Source: Stramonita haemastoma
Taxonomy: Eukaryota; Mollusca; Gastropoda; Neogastropoda; Muricidae
Assembly: GCA_030674155.1 (NCBI GenBank)
Contig: CM060326.1
Location: 17,620,544 to 17,637,782 of the forward strand
DNA length: 17,239 nt
Reading direction: 5' to 3'
Of this stretch, positions 7,844 through 16,868 are shown piece by piece. Position 1 is the stretch's first letter; every line of letters begins with the position of its first letter. Under the pieces are notes generated by a model, which saw only the letters and a program-made list of their open reading frames with translations, ran no database searches and was not told the DNA's origin. The position numbers were made by a program, and so were the translations under genes.

Positions 7844-8114
7844 GAAGGTGAGAACACCATCCATCCAGGACTTCGCCGTCGCTGCAGAAGACTTCGCCGT
7901 CGCCTCAGAAGACTTCGCCGTCGCCGCACACGACTTCGCCGTCACTGCACAAGACTTCGCCGTCGCCGCACACGACTTTGCCGTCACCGCAAAAGACTTC
8001 GCCGCACAAGACTTCGCCGCACAAGACTTCGCCGTCGCCGCTGAAGACATCGCTGCAGAAGATATCACCGCCGTTGCAGAAGAATTCGCCATCGCCGCAG
8101 AGGGCATCCCCTGA
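7844..8114 (+). CDS. Candidate terminal exon encoding Ala-rich heptad repeats
   Basis: Acceptor TGTGTTCTGGCAG with a TACTGAC branch-point match at 7814-7820. Entered with two bases from the previous exon, it reads R-KVRTPSIQ and then twelve repeat units. Nine are 7 residues long (consensus DFAVAAE, variants DFAVASE, DFAVTAQ, EFAIAAE) and three are 5 residues (DFAAQ twice, DIAAE). It ends GIP and TGA. The stretch is markedly GC-richer than its surroundings. The repeat could form an Ala-rich amphipathic helix; function is unknown. All six frames are open through most of the repeat, so the open frame alone proves little. The argument rests on splice signals and on phase agreement with the two upstream exons. 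Confidence 0.45.
7869..8102 (+). repeat. 21/15-bp coding-length minisatellite
   Basis: Twelve units with consensus GACTTCGCCGTCGCYGCA plus three variable bases. The 15 bp units lack an internal GTCGCC-type pair of codons. Divergence rises towards the right end (GACATCGCTGCAGAA, GATATCACC and others). Confidence 0.9.
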
Positions 8115-8677
8115 TCTGATTAATGATGGTCGTGATTTGAAGTTTTCTTTCATGATTTGTATTTTAAATGACAAGTGTTCTGAGAGAGGAGAATTATTTT
8201 GTAGTACATGGCTTAAAATGATGGTAGCTTTTTTGTTTTTGTTTTAATCATTATACTGGTTTTCTTCCTTTTAATTTTTTTTGTAACTCGAATCAGATCA
8301 TTTAGAATATACTATCATCCTAGCATCCAGGAAATACTTTGTGATGAATTTTCAACCAAGTTTTTAGATTAAAAAAAATTAGATCAGGGGGATTTAAGGA
8401 TCAGCTAAGACAATAATTATGGTTGAAATATGCCCTGTAGGTCTGACAAATATTTTAATGCTTCCTCTTCCCTTGTTTAAAAGCTTTTTTTTTTTAAAAA
8501 TTGGTACCAAGCAGGCTATCCAGTCTATTTGATGTTGTAGGATTTATGGTACTCTTCTTTCTTTTCTTTCTTTTTTCTTTTTTACAGTATTGTATAGCAG
8601 TTTATGTGGTGATCTACCTCTGGTTATCTTTTCATGATTTTACTGCAGTGTAAAGTTTTATAGTTTCCAGTTAGAAG
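8115..8677. other. AT-rich, possible 3' UTR then intergenic
   Basis: No further coding signal. An ATTAAA at 8368-8373, about 255 bases after the candidate stop codon, is a possible polyadenylation signal, but such hexamers are frequent by chance in AT-rich DNA. Confidence 0.35.
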
Positions 8678-8768
8678 GTGTGTGTGTGTGGTGTGTGGTG
8701 CGTGTGCGTGTGTGTCTGTGTTTGTGTGTATGTGTTTGTGTGTATGTGTGTGTGCGACCGCGTGTGTG

Positions 8769-8813
<45 letters not shown>

Positions 8814-8913
8814 GTGGTGTGTGTGTGTGTGCTTTTGTGGGTGTGTGTGAACCCGCATGTGTGTGTTTTGTGGATTTTTGTGCGTGCATGTTGTGTGTGT
8901 GTGTGTGTGTGCG

Positions 8914-8977
<64 letters not shown>

Positions 8978-8980
8978 CAT
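8678..8980. repeat. Long imperfect (GT)n microsatellite
   Basis: About 300 bases of GT repeat with interruptions (TTTGTG, ATGTG, GACCGCG, TTGTGGTG, CTTTTGTGG, AACCCGCA). The longest clean blocks are at about 8770-8811 and 8924-8974. Interrupted early blocks and clean late blocks indicate uneven age. Confidence 0.97.
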
Positions 8981-9705
8981 GTGTTAATCAAAGAGGGGAC
9001 ATGGGCGTTACTCTGGGAATAGGTGTTAGGAGGAGGGTAAGGACACAAGGGGGATCAATGGGAAAGAAAAGAGGGCGATTGACGGTGATAGATTTTTTGC
9101 AAGCTTACTTTTTTTTTTTTCGGGCCCATTTTTTTTTTTTACTTCACGTGGGTTTTGGGCGGTTAAAGCCTTTTTTTTTACATGGATATAACGCCGTGAG
9201 GTTGTGGTTCGACTCTCAGTCCGTACACTTTCTTTCCAGTTTGACGTGAAAATCAAATCACAAATTTCTTTTTAAATAGCAAAACTCTGGATAGTTGAAA
9301 ATCGAAAAGAGCAGGGCGGTACCTCCTAACTGTCCTAGCAAAATTGGTAGGTTTGAATTCTCAACTGTATCCCTAAAGTTCAAAATGGTGGGGCTGCATA
9401 TGTAAAAAAAATATCACGTGAGTAAAAGTTTGGAGCTCTAGCAGGAGAAACAAAAACAAAGGAATTGTATTCCCAAGTCTTTGGCCCGAGAAGCTTCGAT
9501 GGCAGCAGAGTTAAAAATTTGGGATTAGAAATTCAAACAAAATCAAGTACAACAGAGCCTTAGCAGTTGATAGGACCAGTAATTTTTAAAAGAAAATTTG
9601 AATAGAGCTCCACATTGTTGTGTCTACAGCTAAGTACAGTCAGTTCTATCTGCTGCTGTGTCCACATGCTTTCCCACACAAACCAGCCAACAGACTGGCA
9701 ATCCT
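8981..9705. other. Non-coding, poly-T islands, no gene recognised
   Basis: Contains T11 and T12 runs (about 9110-9140) and a lone B-box-like GGTTCGACTCT (9206-9216) without a clear A box. Nothing supports a gene. Confidence 0.5.
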
Positions 9706-9826
9706 CCCCCTTTTTGCATGCTTCTTTTCCCTTTTTGCATGTGTCCCCCTTTATGCATGTGTCCCCCTTTATGCATGTGTTCCCTTTGCACCTCCTTTTG
9801 CGTGCTTCCTCCCCTTTTTTGCATGC
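9706..9826. repeat. GCATG minisatellite, about 18-22 bp unit
   Basis: About six degenerate units of the form CCCCTTTTTGCATGTGT (variants TTTATGCATG, TTTTGCGTG, TTTTTTGCATGC). Confidence 0.85.
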
Positions 9827-10041
9827 TAACTGTTCATACTAATCCTAACCTATATACTAACCCTGGCCCCTCATGTGGACACACAGGCAGGTAGATTGGA
9901 TGTTACTAGCTGACATAATGGGGAAATTTGAGTTTTGAGGGTTGGGAGGGTTGGTAGAATTTTAGGGAAAGGGGTGCTAGGATGGGGGTGGGTGGGGTTG
10001 AAGTAGGCAGTTTGGGCTGTGGGAGTGGGGGGAGAGGTATA

Positions 10042-10151
10042 CTGTGTGTGTGTTTGTGTGTCTGTCTCTGTGTCTGTCTCCGTGGGTGTGTGTGTGACTG
10101 TGTGTGTGACTTTGTGTGTGTGTGACTCGTGTGTGTGTCTCTGTGTGTGTG

Positions 10152-10200
<49 letters not shown>
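10042..10200. repeat. Imperfect GT/TCTG microsatellite
   Basis: GT repeat with GTCTGTCTCTGTGTC and GTGTGACT interruptions, ending in a clean run (about 10155-10199). It is preceded by a G-rich stretch at 9930-10036. Confidence 0.95.
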
Positions 10201-10578
10201 TATTTTGTAGTTTGTGGTTGAAGTTATTCTCATTACATAAAGCAAAACTGTATGCTGAACATTAAATTAACAGGGAAGAGTAAAATTCAAAATAGAACAA
10301 TTATGTTACTACAACAAATGCCCTATTGGACTTAACAATAAACCCTTAGCAATAGCAAACACTAACTTGACATCATCCAGAACTTGTTCAAGGGAAGTTT
10401 GGTAAAACTAGGTAAATAAGGCTTTAAAGTCTTGCATTCAAGTACAATATGGGTATTTGAAATATTATTGTTTCCACTTAAGCATTTAACATCCTTGTTA
10501 AATTTTGTGACAAAAGCTTTTAATCGGAATCTAAAAAATAACGCCTGAAGCGGTCTTTCTCTGACAACATTTGTATAA
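10201..10578. other. Unique AT-rich DNA, nothing recognised
   Basis: No open frame, splice pair, RNA signature or repeat was found. Confidence 0.5.
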
Positions 10579-10593
10579 TGTGTGTGTGTGTGT

Positions 10594-10656
<63 letters not shown>

Positions 10657-10684
10657 AGAAGAGGAGGTGAGAGAGAGAGAGAGA
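10579..10684. repeat. (GT)n(GA)n compound microsatellite
   Basis: About 65 bases of GT followed by about 40 bases of GA with an AGAAGAGGAGGTG interruption. Confidence 0.97.
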
Positions 10685-10731
10685 ATAAAGTGTGACTCTG
10701 TGTGTGACTGTATGTTTATATGTTTATGTGT

Positions 10732-10737
10732 GTATAT

Positions 10738-10784
<47 letters not shown>

Positions 10785-10899
10785 TGTATATGTATAGATA
10801 TATATATTAATAATCTCCGTATGTATATATCTATATATCTATATCATGTATATATCTATATATATAATATATTAATGTATATTTAATAATATCTATCTC

Positions 10900-10946
<47 letters not shown>

Positions 10947-10952
10947 TATATT
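10732..10952. repeat. Imperfect (TA)n microsatellite
   Basis: Two clean TA blocks (about 10743-10778 and 10903-10938) are separated by TATC/TATG variants. The tract is self-complementary and can form cruciforms or hairpins. Confidence 0.95.
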
Positions 10953-11000
10953 AACAACAACACAAACAAACTACAACAAACACAATACACACACACACAC

Positions 11001-11030
11001 AAAGAATGAGGGCAGATTTTGCACCAACAC
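11001..11030 (+). repeat. Half copy of the satellite hairpin
   Basis: GAATGAGGGCAGATTTTGC then ACCAACAC matches the right half of the hairpin element, closest to the copy at 14646-14709 (GAATGAGGGCAGATTTTAC). It lies some 650 bases before the main array and directly next to a SINE fragment. Confidence 0.7.
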
Positions 11031-11048
11031 GTTTGATTAAAAAAAATC

Positions 11049-11178
11049 TTTATATCGAGGATAATGGAATAAGCATTGATCGCTTTTTTTTTAACATCCA
11101 TTCCCTGTGTGTTTGCAGTTTTGTGTAAATCTGATCTGTTCCCGACAGCACATTATGGCCTGCTTTTACGAAATGTGT
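11049..11178 (-). mobile_element. SINE family 2, 3' fragment
   Basis: On the plus strand: TTTATATCGAGGATAATGGA, TTTTAACATCCATTCCCTGT, TTGCAGTTTTGTGTAAATCT, CAGCACATTATGGCCTGC. This is the reverse complement of the 3' end of the SINE at 2284-2630, without its head. The TA and CA microsatellites lie on its tail side. Confidence 0.75.
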
Positions 11179-11659
11179 GTATATTTATATGTACCTGTGT
11201 GTTTTGTTGTTGTAGTTGCAAGGACAAGATATTGTAAACTTACAAAACAAAATTTCAAAGCTGACATGGATTGTATGGAAAGTGTAAAGGGGAGAGGAGC
11301 AGGATTTTTATTTTCTTTTAAGGTTAGACAGGGTCCAAAAGTGGCCAAAATCATGTTTTTTAGAATTCAAAATTGCTGGATACATTTACGGATATCGTCT
11401 TGTGTGAATTTAAAGAATTCAGGTTGTAAAACATGTCTGTAGAAACAGGCTACTTCTACTTGTTATAGATAAAAAGGTTTAGGAGTTTGAAACATTTAGT
11501 TTTGACGACCATAAGGACTGTTTCTGTGGCAATAGTGCAGAAAACGAGTAATTCTTTGATTTTTTATCTTTACAAGTGATGCCCTTTCAATATATAGCAT
11601 AACTTTTAACATGTGCTTGTAAACAAAATTTCATCAGTTTCTACCCCCATGTACCACCT
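11179..11659. other. Unique DNA, no gene recognised
   Basis: A 111-codon plus-strand frame (11107-11442) begins inside the SINE fragment and has no other support. Nothing else is recognised. Confidence 0.5.
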
Positions 11660-11746
11660 TAAATCCATTCAAAACAAAATGCAAAAAAAAAATAGAAACC
11701 CCTGGTCTTGTGATTGCTATTTATGTTCCTTAAAATGACTGGATGA

Positions 11747-11859
11747 TGTTGGTGGCAAATCTGTGAATTTATTTTCTGTTGGAAGGTTGATGGCAGATTT
11801 TTCACCAATAAATCTGAGTTGATTTTCTGCTGGGGTTGCTGACAGATTTTACACCAACA
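11747..11859 (+). repeat. Hairpin element copy 1, internally duplicated
   Basis: TGTTGGTGGCAAATCTGTG at the left and ACACCAACA at the right. It is 113 bases instead of about 64 because the right arm is partly duplicated (GGCAGATTTTTCACCAATA, then GACAGATTTTACACCAACA). Confidence 0.85.
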
Positions 11860-12183
11860 CATTTTGTTTTGTAAATCACATAAAATGTGAAAAACAAAAG
11901 AAGACTTGTGCAGTGATTGCTATTGATATCTGATTTTATGTATTGCGTGGATAAATGTGCCTGTTTGGTTTGTTTCTCTTTGTCTTTTTATCATTTTAAT
12001 ATTGAGAGCAATGTAAATTAACAAGAAAATGCAGCATGTTGTATAATATGTAGAAGCTGTGCGGGTAAAGGTTTTGTTTTCTATTTATCTATATTTATTG
12101 ATTTTTAAATCACATAAAATTTAAGAACAAAAAAAAGCTTGTGCTGTGATTGCCATTAAAATTCTGTAAAATGACTTAGGTGA

Positions 12184-12246
12184 TGTTGGTGGCAGATCTG
12201 TGTATTGATCTTCTGCTAGAAGATTGATGGCAGATTTACACCAACA
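12184..12246 (+). repeat. Hairpin element copy 2
   Basis: 63 bases, complete, with one base lost in the right arm (CAGATTTACACCAACA). Confidence 0.9.
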
Positions 12247-12747
12247 CATCTTGCAAAAAATCTATGTGAAGCACTAATTGTATGATTTTAAGTATAGTAT
12301 TGAATCAAATGTGGTGTTGTGTGGTTTTTTTTTAAAGGTTTTCTTTTTTATCAAATGTGGAAGTAAAAAAAAAAATTGTATGTGAAAGACAAATGGTATT
12401 ATGGTAAATATAGTAGTGGATGTGGATTTTTTTTCTTTTTGGGGGGAGAGCTTTTCTTTTTTATCACATCAAATTAGAAAACAAAAAGAAAGGTGGTGTT
12501 GTGATTGTCATTGATATTTTAATGATTTTATGTCAAGTATTGGATAAAGGTGCCTGGGTGGTTTGTTTCTTTTTTTTAATATAAATGATAATTGTAAAAT
12601 TTACAAGAAACAGGAGTATGCTTTATAATAGTGTAGAAAGTATGTGAAGAAATTGTTTTTTCTAAATAACATTAAATTTGAAGGCAAAAAGAAATCTTGA
12701 GCTGTGACTGACATCAGTTTTATGTGAAATAACTTTAGAATAAATTA

Positions 12748-12811
12748 TGTTGGTGTTAGATTTGTGTATTGATATTCTGCTGGAAGATTGATGGCAGATT
12801 TTACACCAACA
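12748..12811 (+). repeat. Hairpin element copy 3
   Basis: 64 bases; the left arm has diverged (TGTTGGTGTTAGATTTG), but the right arm is intact. Confidence 0.85.
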
Positions 12812-12940
12812 TTTGTTAGGAAAAGTACATTTGAAATACTGATCGTTTATGAAATGAAATGTAAGAGGGAATAAAATCTTATGACTTTTCTGGAGAAGTT
12901 TTCTTTTCTTTTCTTTTTTTTATTTGGGAGAGGGTGTTTT

Positions 12941-12941
<1 letters not shown>

Positions 12942-12975
<34 letters not shown>
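12942..12975. repeat. C34 homopolymer
   Basis: 34 consecutive C inside a satellite monomer, at the position where other monomers have T and G runs. Its length may be unreliable in any assembly. Confidence 0.95.
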
Positions 12976-12976
<1 letters not shown>

Positions 12977-13139
12977 CCAATGAAGTTTTATAGCTTTTTT
13001 TTCAATCACATCAAATATGAAAACAAGAAGAAATGTTGTGCTGTGATTGCCATTGATATTCTGATTTTTTGCACAGTATTGGTTACAATTTGCCTGTATG
13101 TTTTGATTTTTTTTTCTAAATTAATAAATATAGAAAATT

Positions 13140-13260
13140 GGAGAGGAGATGCCCCTTCTCAATATGCTGGCCTCTAGAGAAGCGGTCTCACTCTGGGATG
13201 CCTTGCTCCCCTATAACCACATGGGTTATGCAGCACCTTTACTTTTTTTTATATAAAATG
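13140..13260. other. 121-bp insertion in a satellite monomer
   Basis: Non-satellite DNA flanked on both sides by GAAAATT (13133-13139 and 13261-13267). It is GC-richer than its surroundings and contains a small perfect hairpin, ATAACC-ACATG-GGTTAT. Its source is not recognised. Confidence 0.5.
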
Positions 13261-13591
13261 GAAAATTAACAAGGAAATGTAATGTTGTATAATAGTGTAG
13301 AAAGTGTTCCAGAAGGTTTTGTTTTATTATTTTATTTTAGTAAAATCACATTTAATGCGAAAACAAAAAGAAAGCTTGTGCTGTGATTGCCATTGTATAT
13401 TATTGATTTTTTGTATAGTATTGGATGAATGTGCCTTTGTGCTTTGTTTCTCTCTTTTTTTTTTTTTTTTTAATAATGAGATCCAATGGAAATGACAAGG
13501 AAATGTAGATGTTGTCTGATAATGTAGAAATTATGTGGGAGAGGGTTTTTTTTTTTTTTTATTGCATCAAATTTGAAACAAAAGGAAAGCT

Positions 13592-13657
13592 TGTTGGTGG
13601 CAGATCTGTATATTGATCTTCTGCTGGAAGATTGATGGCAGATTTTATACCAATGCA
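13592..13657 (+). repeat. Hairpin element copy 4, fused to a truncated A module
   Basis: The A module is cut after AAAGCTTG and runs directly into TTGGTGGCAGATC. The right arm has decayed (TATACCAATGCA). Confidence 0.85.
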
Positions 13658-13841
13658 CCTTCATGCTATGTGGAAAGTGTGCATGCCCGTTTTTATTTAA
13701 CCGAATGAAATGAAGATAGAGGAGATACTGCACAGGCTGTATAATGGTATAGACAATGTTTGGGGAGAAGGAGTCTTTTTTTCTCTTTTATAAATCACAT
13801 TAAATGTGAGAGGAATAACAAAGATTGTCATGTAATTGCCA

Positions 13842-13905
13842 TGTTGGTGGCAGATCTGTGTATTGATATTCTGCTGGAAGATTAATGGCAGATTTTACGC
13901 CAACA
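13842..13905 (+). repeat. Hairpin element copy 5
   Basis: 64 bases; it follows GTAATTGCCA directly, so the spacer between the A module and the hairpin is missing. The right arm reads TTTTACGCCAACA. Confidence 0.9.
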
Positions 13906-14153
13906 CACATTACGAAAAATGTATGAGAAAGACTAACGTATGATTTAAGTAGTGTAGTGGTTAAGGAGTCGAGCACCTGTGTGCTTAATTTTTTTAAAAG
14001 TACTGATGGGATGAAACGTAGATTCTTAAAACTGTGTGCTGTATAATGTGTGCAGTGTGTGGAGATGTTTCGGTTGTTTTTTTTCAAATAGCAGTTATTG
14101 TGAAAAGAAAAACAAAGCTGGCTCTGTGATTGTATAAAAGAACTTCTAGTTTG

Positions 14154-14217
14154 TGTTGGTGGCAGATCTGTGTATTGATCTTCTGCTGGAAGATTGATGG
14201 CAGATTTTACACCAACA
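14154..14217 (+). repeat. Hairpin element copy 6, near consensus
   Basis: 64 bases, matching consensus in both arms and in the inner ATCTTC/GAAGAT stem. Confidence 0.95.
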
Positions 14218-14645
14218 TATCTTGCAAAAAATGTATGAGAAAGACTACTTGTATATGATTTTAAGTGTAGTAGTGAATAAAAAGTTACTAGGGTTTTTTT
14301 TTTGGGGGGGAAGAGTTTTTTCTTTTTTTTAAATCATATCAAATTTGAAAACAAAATGAAAGCTTGTGCTGTGATTGCCATTGATATTTTAAGGATTTAA
14401 TGTATAGTACAGGATAAAATGCGCCTGTGTTATTTGCCTTTTTTTAAGATAATGAGATGTAATGTAAAATGAAATAATATCCATTCTAAAATGACAAGAA
14501 ATGTGCATGTTGTATAACAGTGTAGAAATGATGCCCAAAGAGGGTTTTTCATTTATTAATTATTTAAAGCATAAGCAAATGTGAAAACACTAAGAAAGCT
14601 TGTGCTGTGATTGGTATTGGTATTCTGTGAAATGACTAAAAATGA

Positions 14646-14709
14646 GTTTGGTGGCAGGTCTGTGTATTGATCTTCTGCTGGAAGAATGAGGGCAGATTTT
14701 ACACCAACT
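14646..14709 (+). repeat. Hairpin element copy 7
   Basis: The ends have decayed (GTTTGGTG, CACCAACT) and the inner segment reads GAAGAATGAGGGCAG. Confidence 0.85.
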
Positions 14710-14892
14710 CAACTTCCAAAAATGTACAGGAAAGAGCTCTGGTATGTGATTGTAAATGTAGGATGGGACCAATTTTATTTTCTTTTTTTGGGGGGTAAAG
14801 AGATCAATATTAATGTGAATTGGCAAGGGAATGTAATAGTTTCTATAATGTTGCAAAAAGTGTAAGGAAAATGCTTGTTTTTTCGGCTTTTT

Positions 14893-14955
14893 TTTGGTGG
14901 CAGATCTGTGTCTTGATTTTATGCTGGAAGATTGATGGCAGATTCAACACCAACA
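14893..14955 (+). repeat. Hairpin element copy 8
   Basis: The left end runs into a poly-T tract (TTTTTGGTGGCAG). The inner stem has changed (GATTTTATGCTGGAAGATT) and the right arm reads GATTCAACACCAACA. Confidence 0.85.
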
Positions 14956-15039
14956 TATGTTACAAAAAAATGTATGTGAAAGACTGAAGTATAGTAGTGA
15001 AGGAAATGTGCCTGTGGTTTTTTGTGATTTTATTTTTTT

Positions 15040-15305
15040 TGGGGGAAGGGAGGAGAGGGTGCATGTGCCTTTTTTGGGAAGGTAAATGTGACTTTCAGGG
15101 GGAGGTTAAATGTGCTTTTTGGGGGAGGAGGGTAAATGTGCCTTTTTTAGGGGGGGGGGGAGGAGGGTAAATGTCCCTGTGTCTTTCTGGAGTGGGGAGA
15201 GGGTAAATGTCTTTTTCTGGAGGGGGGAGGGGAGAGTGTAAATGTGTCTATCTGGAGGGGGAGAGGGTAAATGTGTCTTTTTCTGGAGGGGGTAGGGGGT
15301 AAATG
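15040..15305 (+). repeat. Nested G/T-rich minisatellite, about 25-40 bp unit
   Basis: About nine degenerate units of GGGGGAGGAGGGTAAATGTG plus CCTTTTTT or TCTTTCTGGA. Similar G-rich units recur at 15700-15960 and 16975-17180. Confidence 0.85.
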
Positions 15306-15395
15306 TGCCTGTGTTTCTTTAATTTTGCTTTGTTTTTTGGTGGGGAAGGTAAAATAAATATTATGTCCATGTGTGTGGTTTTTTAGGAAGAGGGT

Positions 15396-15409
15396 AAGTG
15401 AGTGAGTGA

Positions 15410-15482
<73 letters not shown>
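15396..15482. repeat. (GTGA)n(GT)n microsatellite
   Basis: A short GTGA run (about 15400-15414) followed by about 68 bases of clean GT. Confidence 0.97.
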
Positions 15483-15489
<7 letters not shown>

Positions 15490-15554
15490 GAGAAGGTAAA
15501 TGTGCATGTGTGGCTGGTTTGTGGTAAGATTTTTTTAAAAATTACTTTAGATGA

Positions 15555-15618
15555 TGTTGGTGGCAGATCTGTGTGGTGATCTTCTGCTGGAAGATTGATG
15601 GCAGATTTTACACCAACA
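15555..15618 (+). repeat. Hairpin element copy 9
   Basis: 64 bases, near consensus; one loop change (GTGTGGTGATC). Confidence 0.95.
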
Positions 15619-16018
15619 CGTCTTAGGGAAAAAAGTATGTGAAAGACTGATGGGGTATGGTTTTAAGTGTAGGGTTGAAGAGAGTGTGCCCTTATGTTTT
15701 TCGTTGAGGGAGAGGATAGATTAATGTGACTGTGTTTGGTGGGGTTTTATTGTTTTTTTGTGGGGAGGGGGTTAGGGGGGAGAGGGTAAATGTGCCTGGG
15801 TCTTTTTTTTTTGGGGGGGGGGAGGAGAGGGTAATTGTGCCTGAATGCTTTCTTTGGGGGGGAGGGGGGGGGGGGCGGAGAGGATAAATGTTCCTTTTTT
15901 GGGATGGGTAGGGGGGAATGTGCCTGTGTGAGTTTTTTTTTTTGGGGGAGGGGGGTTAGAGTATGTACATGCCAGTTTTCTTAATTTTTGGGGGTGCAGG
16001 TGGAGAGTGCAATTGTGC

Positions 16019-16020
<2 letters not shown>

Positions 16021-16083
<63 letters not shown>

Positions 16084-16125
16084 TCCGGAGAGGGTAAATG
16101 TGCGTGTGTGTGTGTGTGTGTGTGT

Positions 16126-16160
<35 letters not shown>
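16021..16160. repeat. Two (GT)n runs separated by a satellite fragment
   Basis: GT runs at 16022-16081 and about 16102-16160 are separated by TTTTCCGGAGAGGGTAAATG. Confidence 0.97.
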
Positions 16161-16162
<2 letters not shown>

Positions 16163-16236
16163 CGGAATGGGTAAAAGTGCCTGTGTGGTTTGTTGTTCAG
16201 TGGGTTTTTTTTTTTTTTAATAATGACTTAAGAGGA

Positions 16237-16287
16237 TGTTGGTGGCAGATTTGTGTAGGAAGATTGATGGCAGATTTTACACCAACA
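16237..16287 (+). repeat. Hairpin element copy 10, internally deleted
   Basis: 51 bases; both outer arms are kept, but the left half of the inner stem is lost (GCAGATTTGTGTAGGAAGAT). Confidence 0.9.
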
Positions 16288-16490
16288 CACATACGAAAAA
16301 AATTTGCAAAGACTATAGGTATATGATTTTAAGTATAGTATTGGATAACATGTGCCTATGTTGTATTTCGGTTTGGGGGGGGATTTTGTTTATTTTAGTT
16401 TTTTTTTTTTTTAATCACCTCATGTGGGAAAGCGAAAAGAAAGCTTGTGCTGTGATTGGCATTGATATTCTGTGAAACGACTTTAGATGA

Positions 16491-16554
16491 TGTTGGTGGC
16501 AGATCTGTGTATTGATTTTCTGCTGGAAGATTGATAGCAGATTTTACACCGACA
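16491..16554 (+). repeat. Hairpin element copy 11
   Basis: 64 bases, with small changes (GATAGCAG, CACCGACA). Confidence 0.9.
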
Positions 16555-16804
16555 CTTCTTAGCAAAAATGTATGGGAAAAACTAATGATGTAAGGTTTTA
16601 TGTATAGCAGTGAGTAAACAGAGTGATTTCTTTTTCCTTTTTTTGTTGATCAAAATTCATGTGAATTGGTAATAAAAAAGTGATAGGTTGTATGATGTAA
16701 AAAGTAAGGCGATGATTTGGATTGTTTTATGCTTTAAAAAAATCACATCAAATCAAAAGACAAAAAGCTTGTGCATTGATATTCTATGAAATGACTTTTG
16801 ATGA

Positions 16805-16868
16805 TGTTGGTGGCAGATCTGTGTATTGATCTTCTGCTGGAAGATTGATGGCAGATTTTACACCAACA
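16805..16868 (+). repeat. Hairpin element copy 12, consensus-like
   Basis: 64 bases, with intact outer ends TGTTGGTG/CACCAACA and inner stem ATCTTC/GAAGAT. Confidence 0.95.

Noticed and set aside
8624..9048. Long His-Thr or Cys-Val open frames through GT/CA runs
   Set aside because: Dinucleotide repeats give stop-free frames on both strands automatically.
9150..9216. tRNA gene or SINE head at the GGTTCGACTCT motif
   Set aside because: Only the B box is convincing; no A box at normal spacing and no cloverleaf arms.
11747..16868. Hammerhead ribozyme in the satellite
   Set aside because: No CTGANGA core paired with a GAAA core at proper spacing was found in the monomers.
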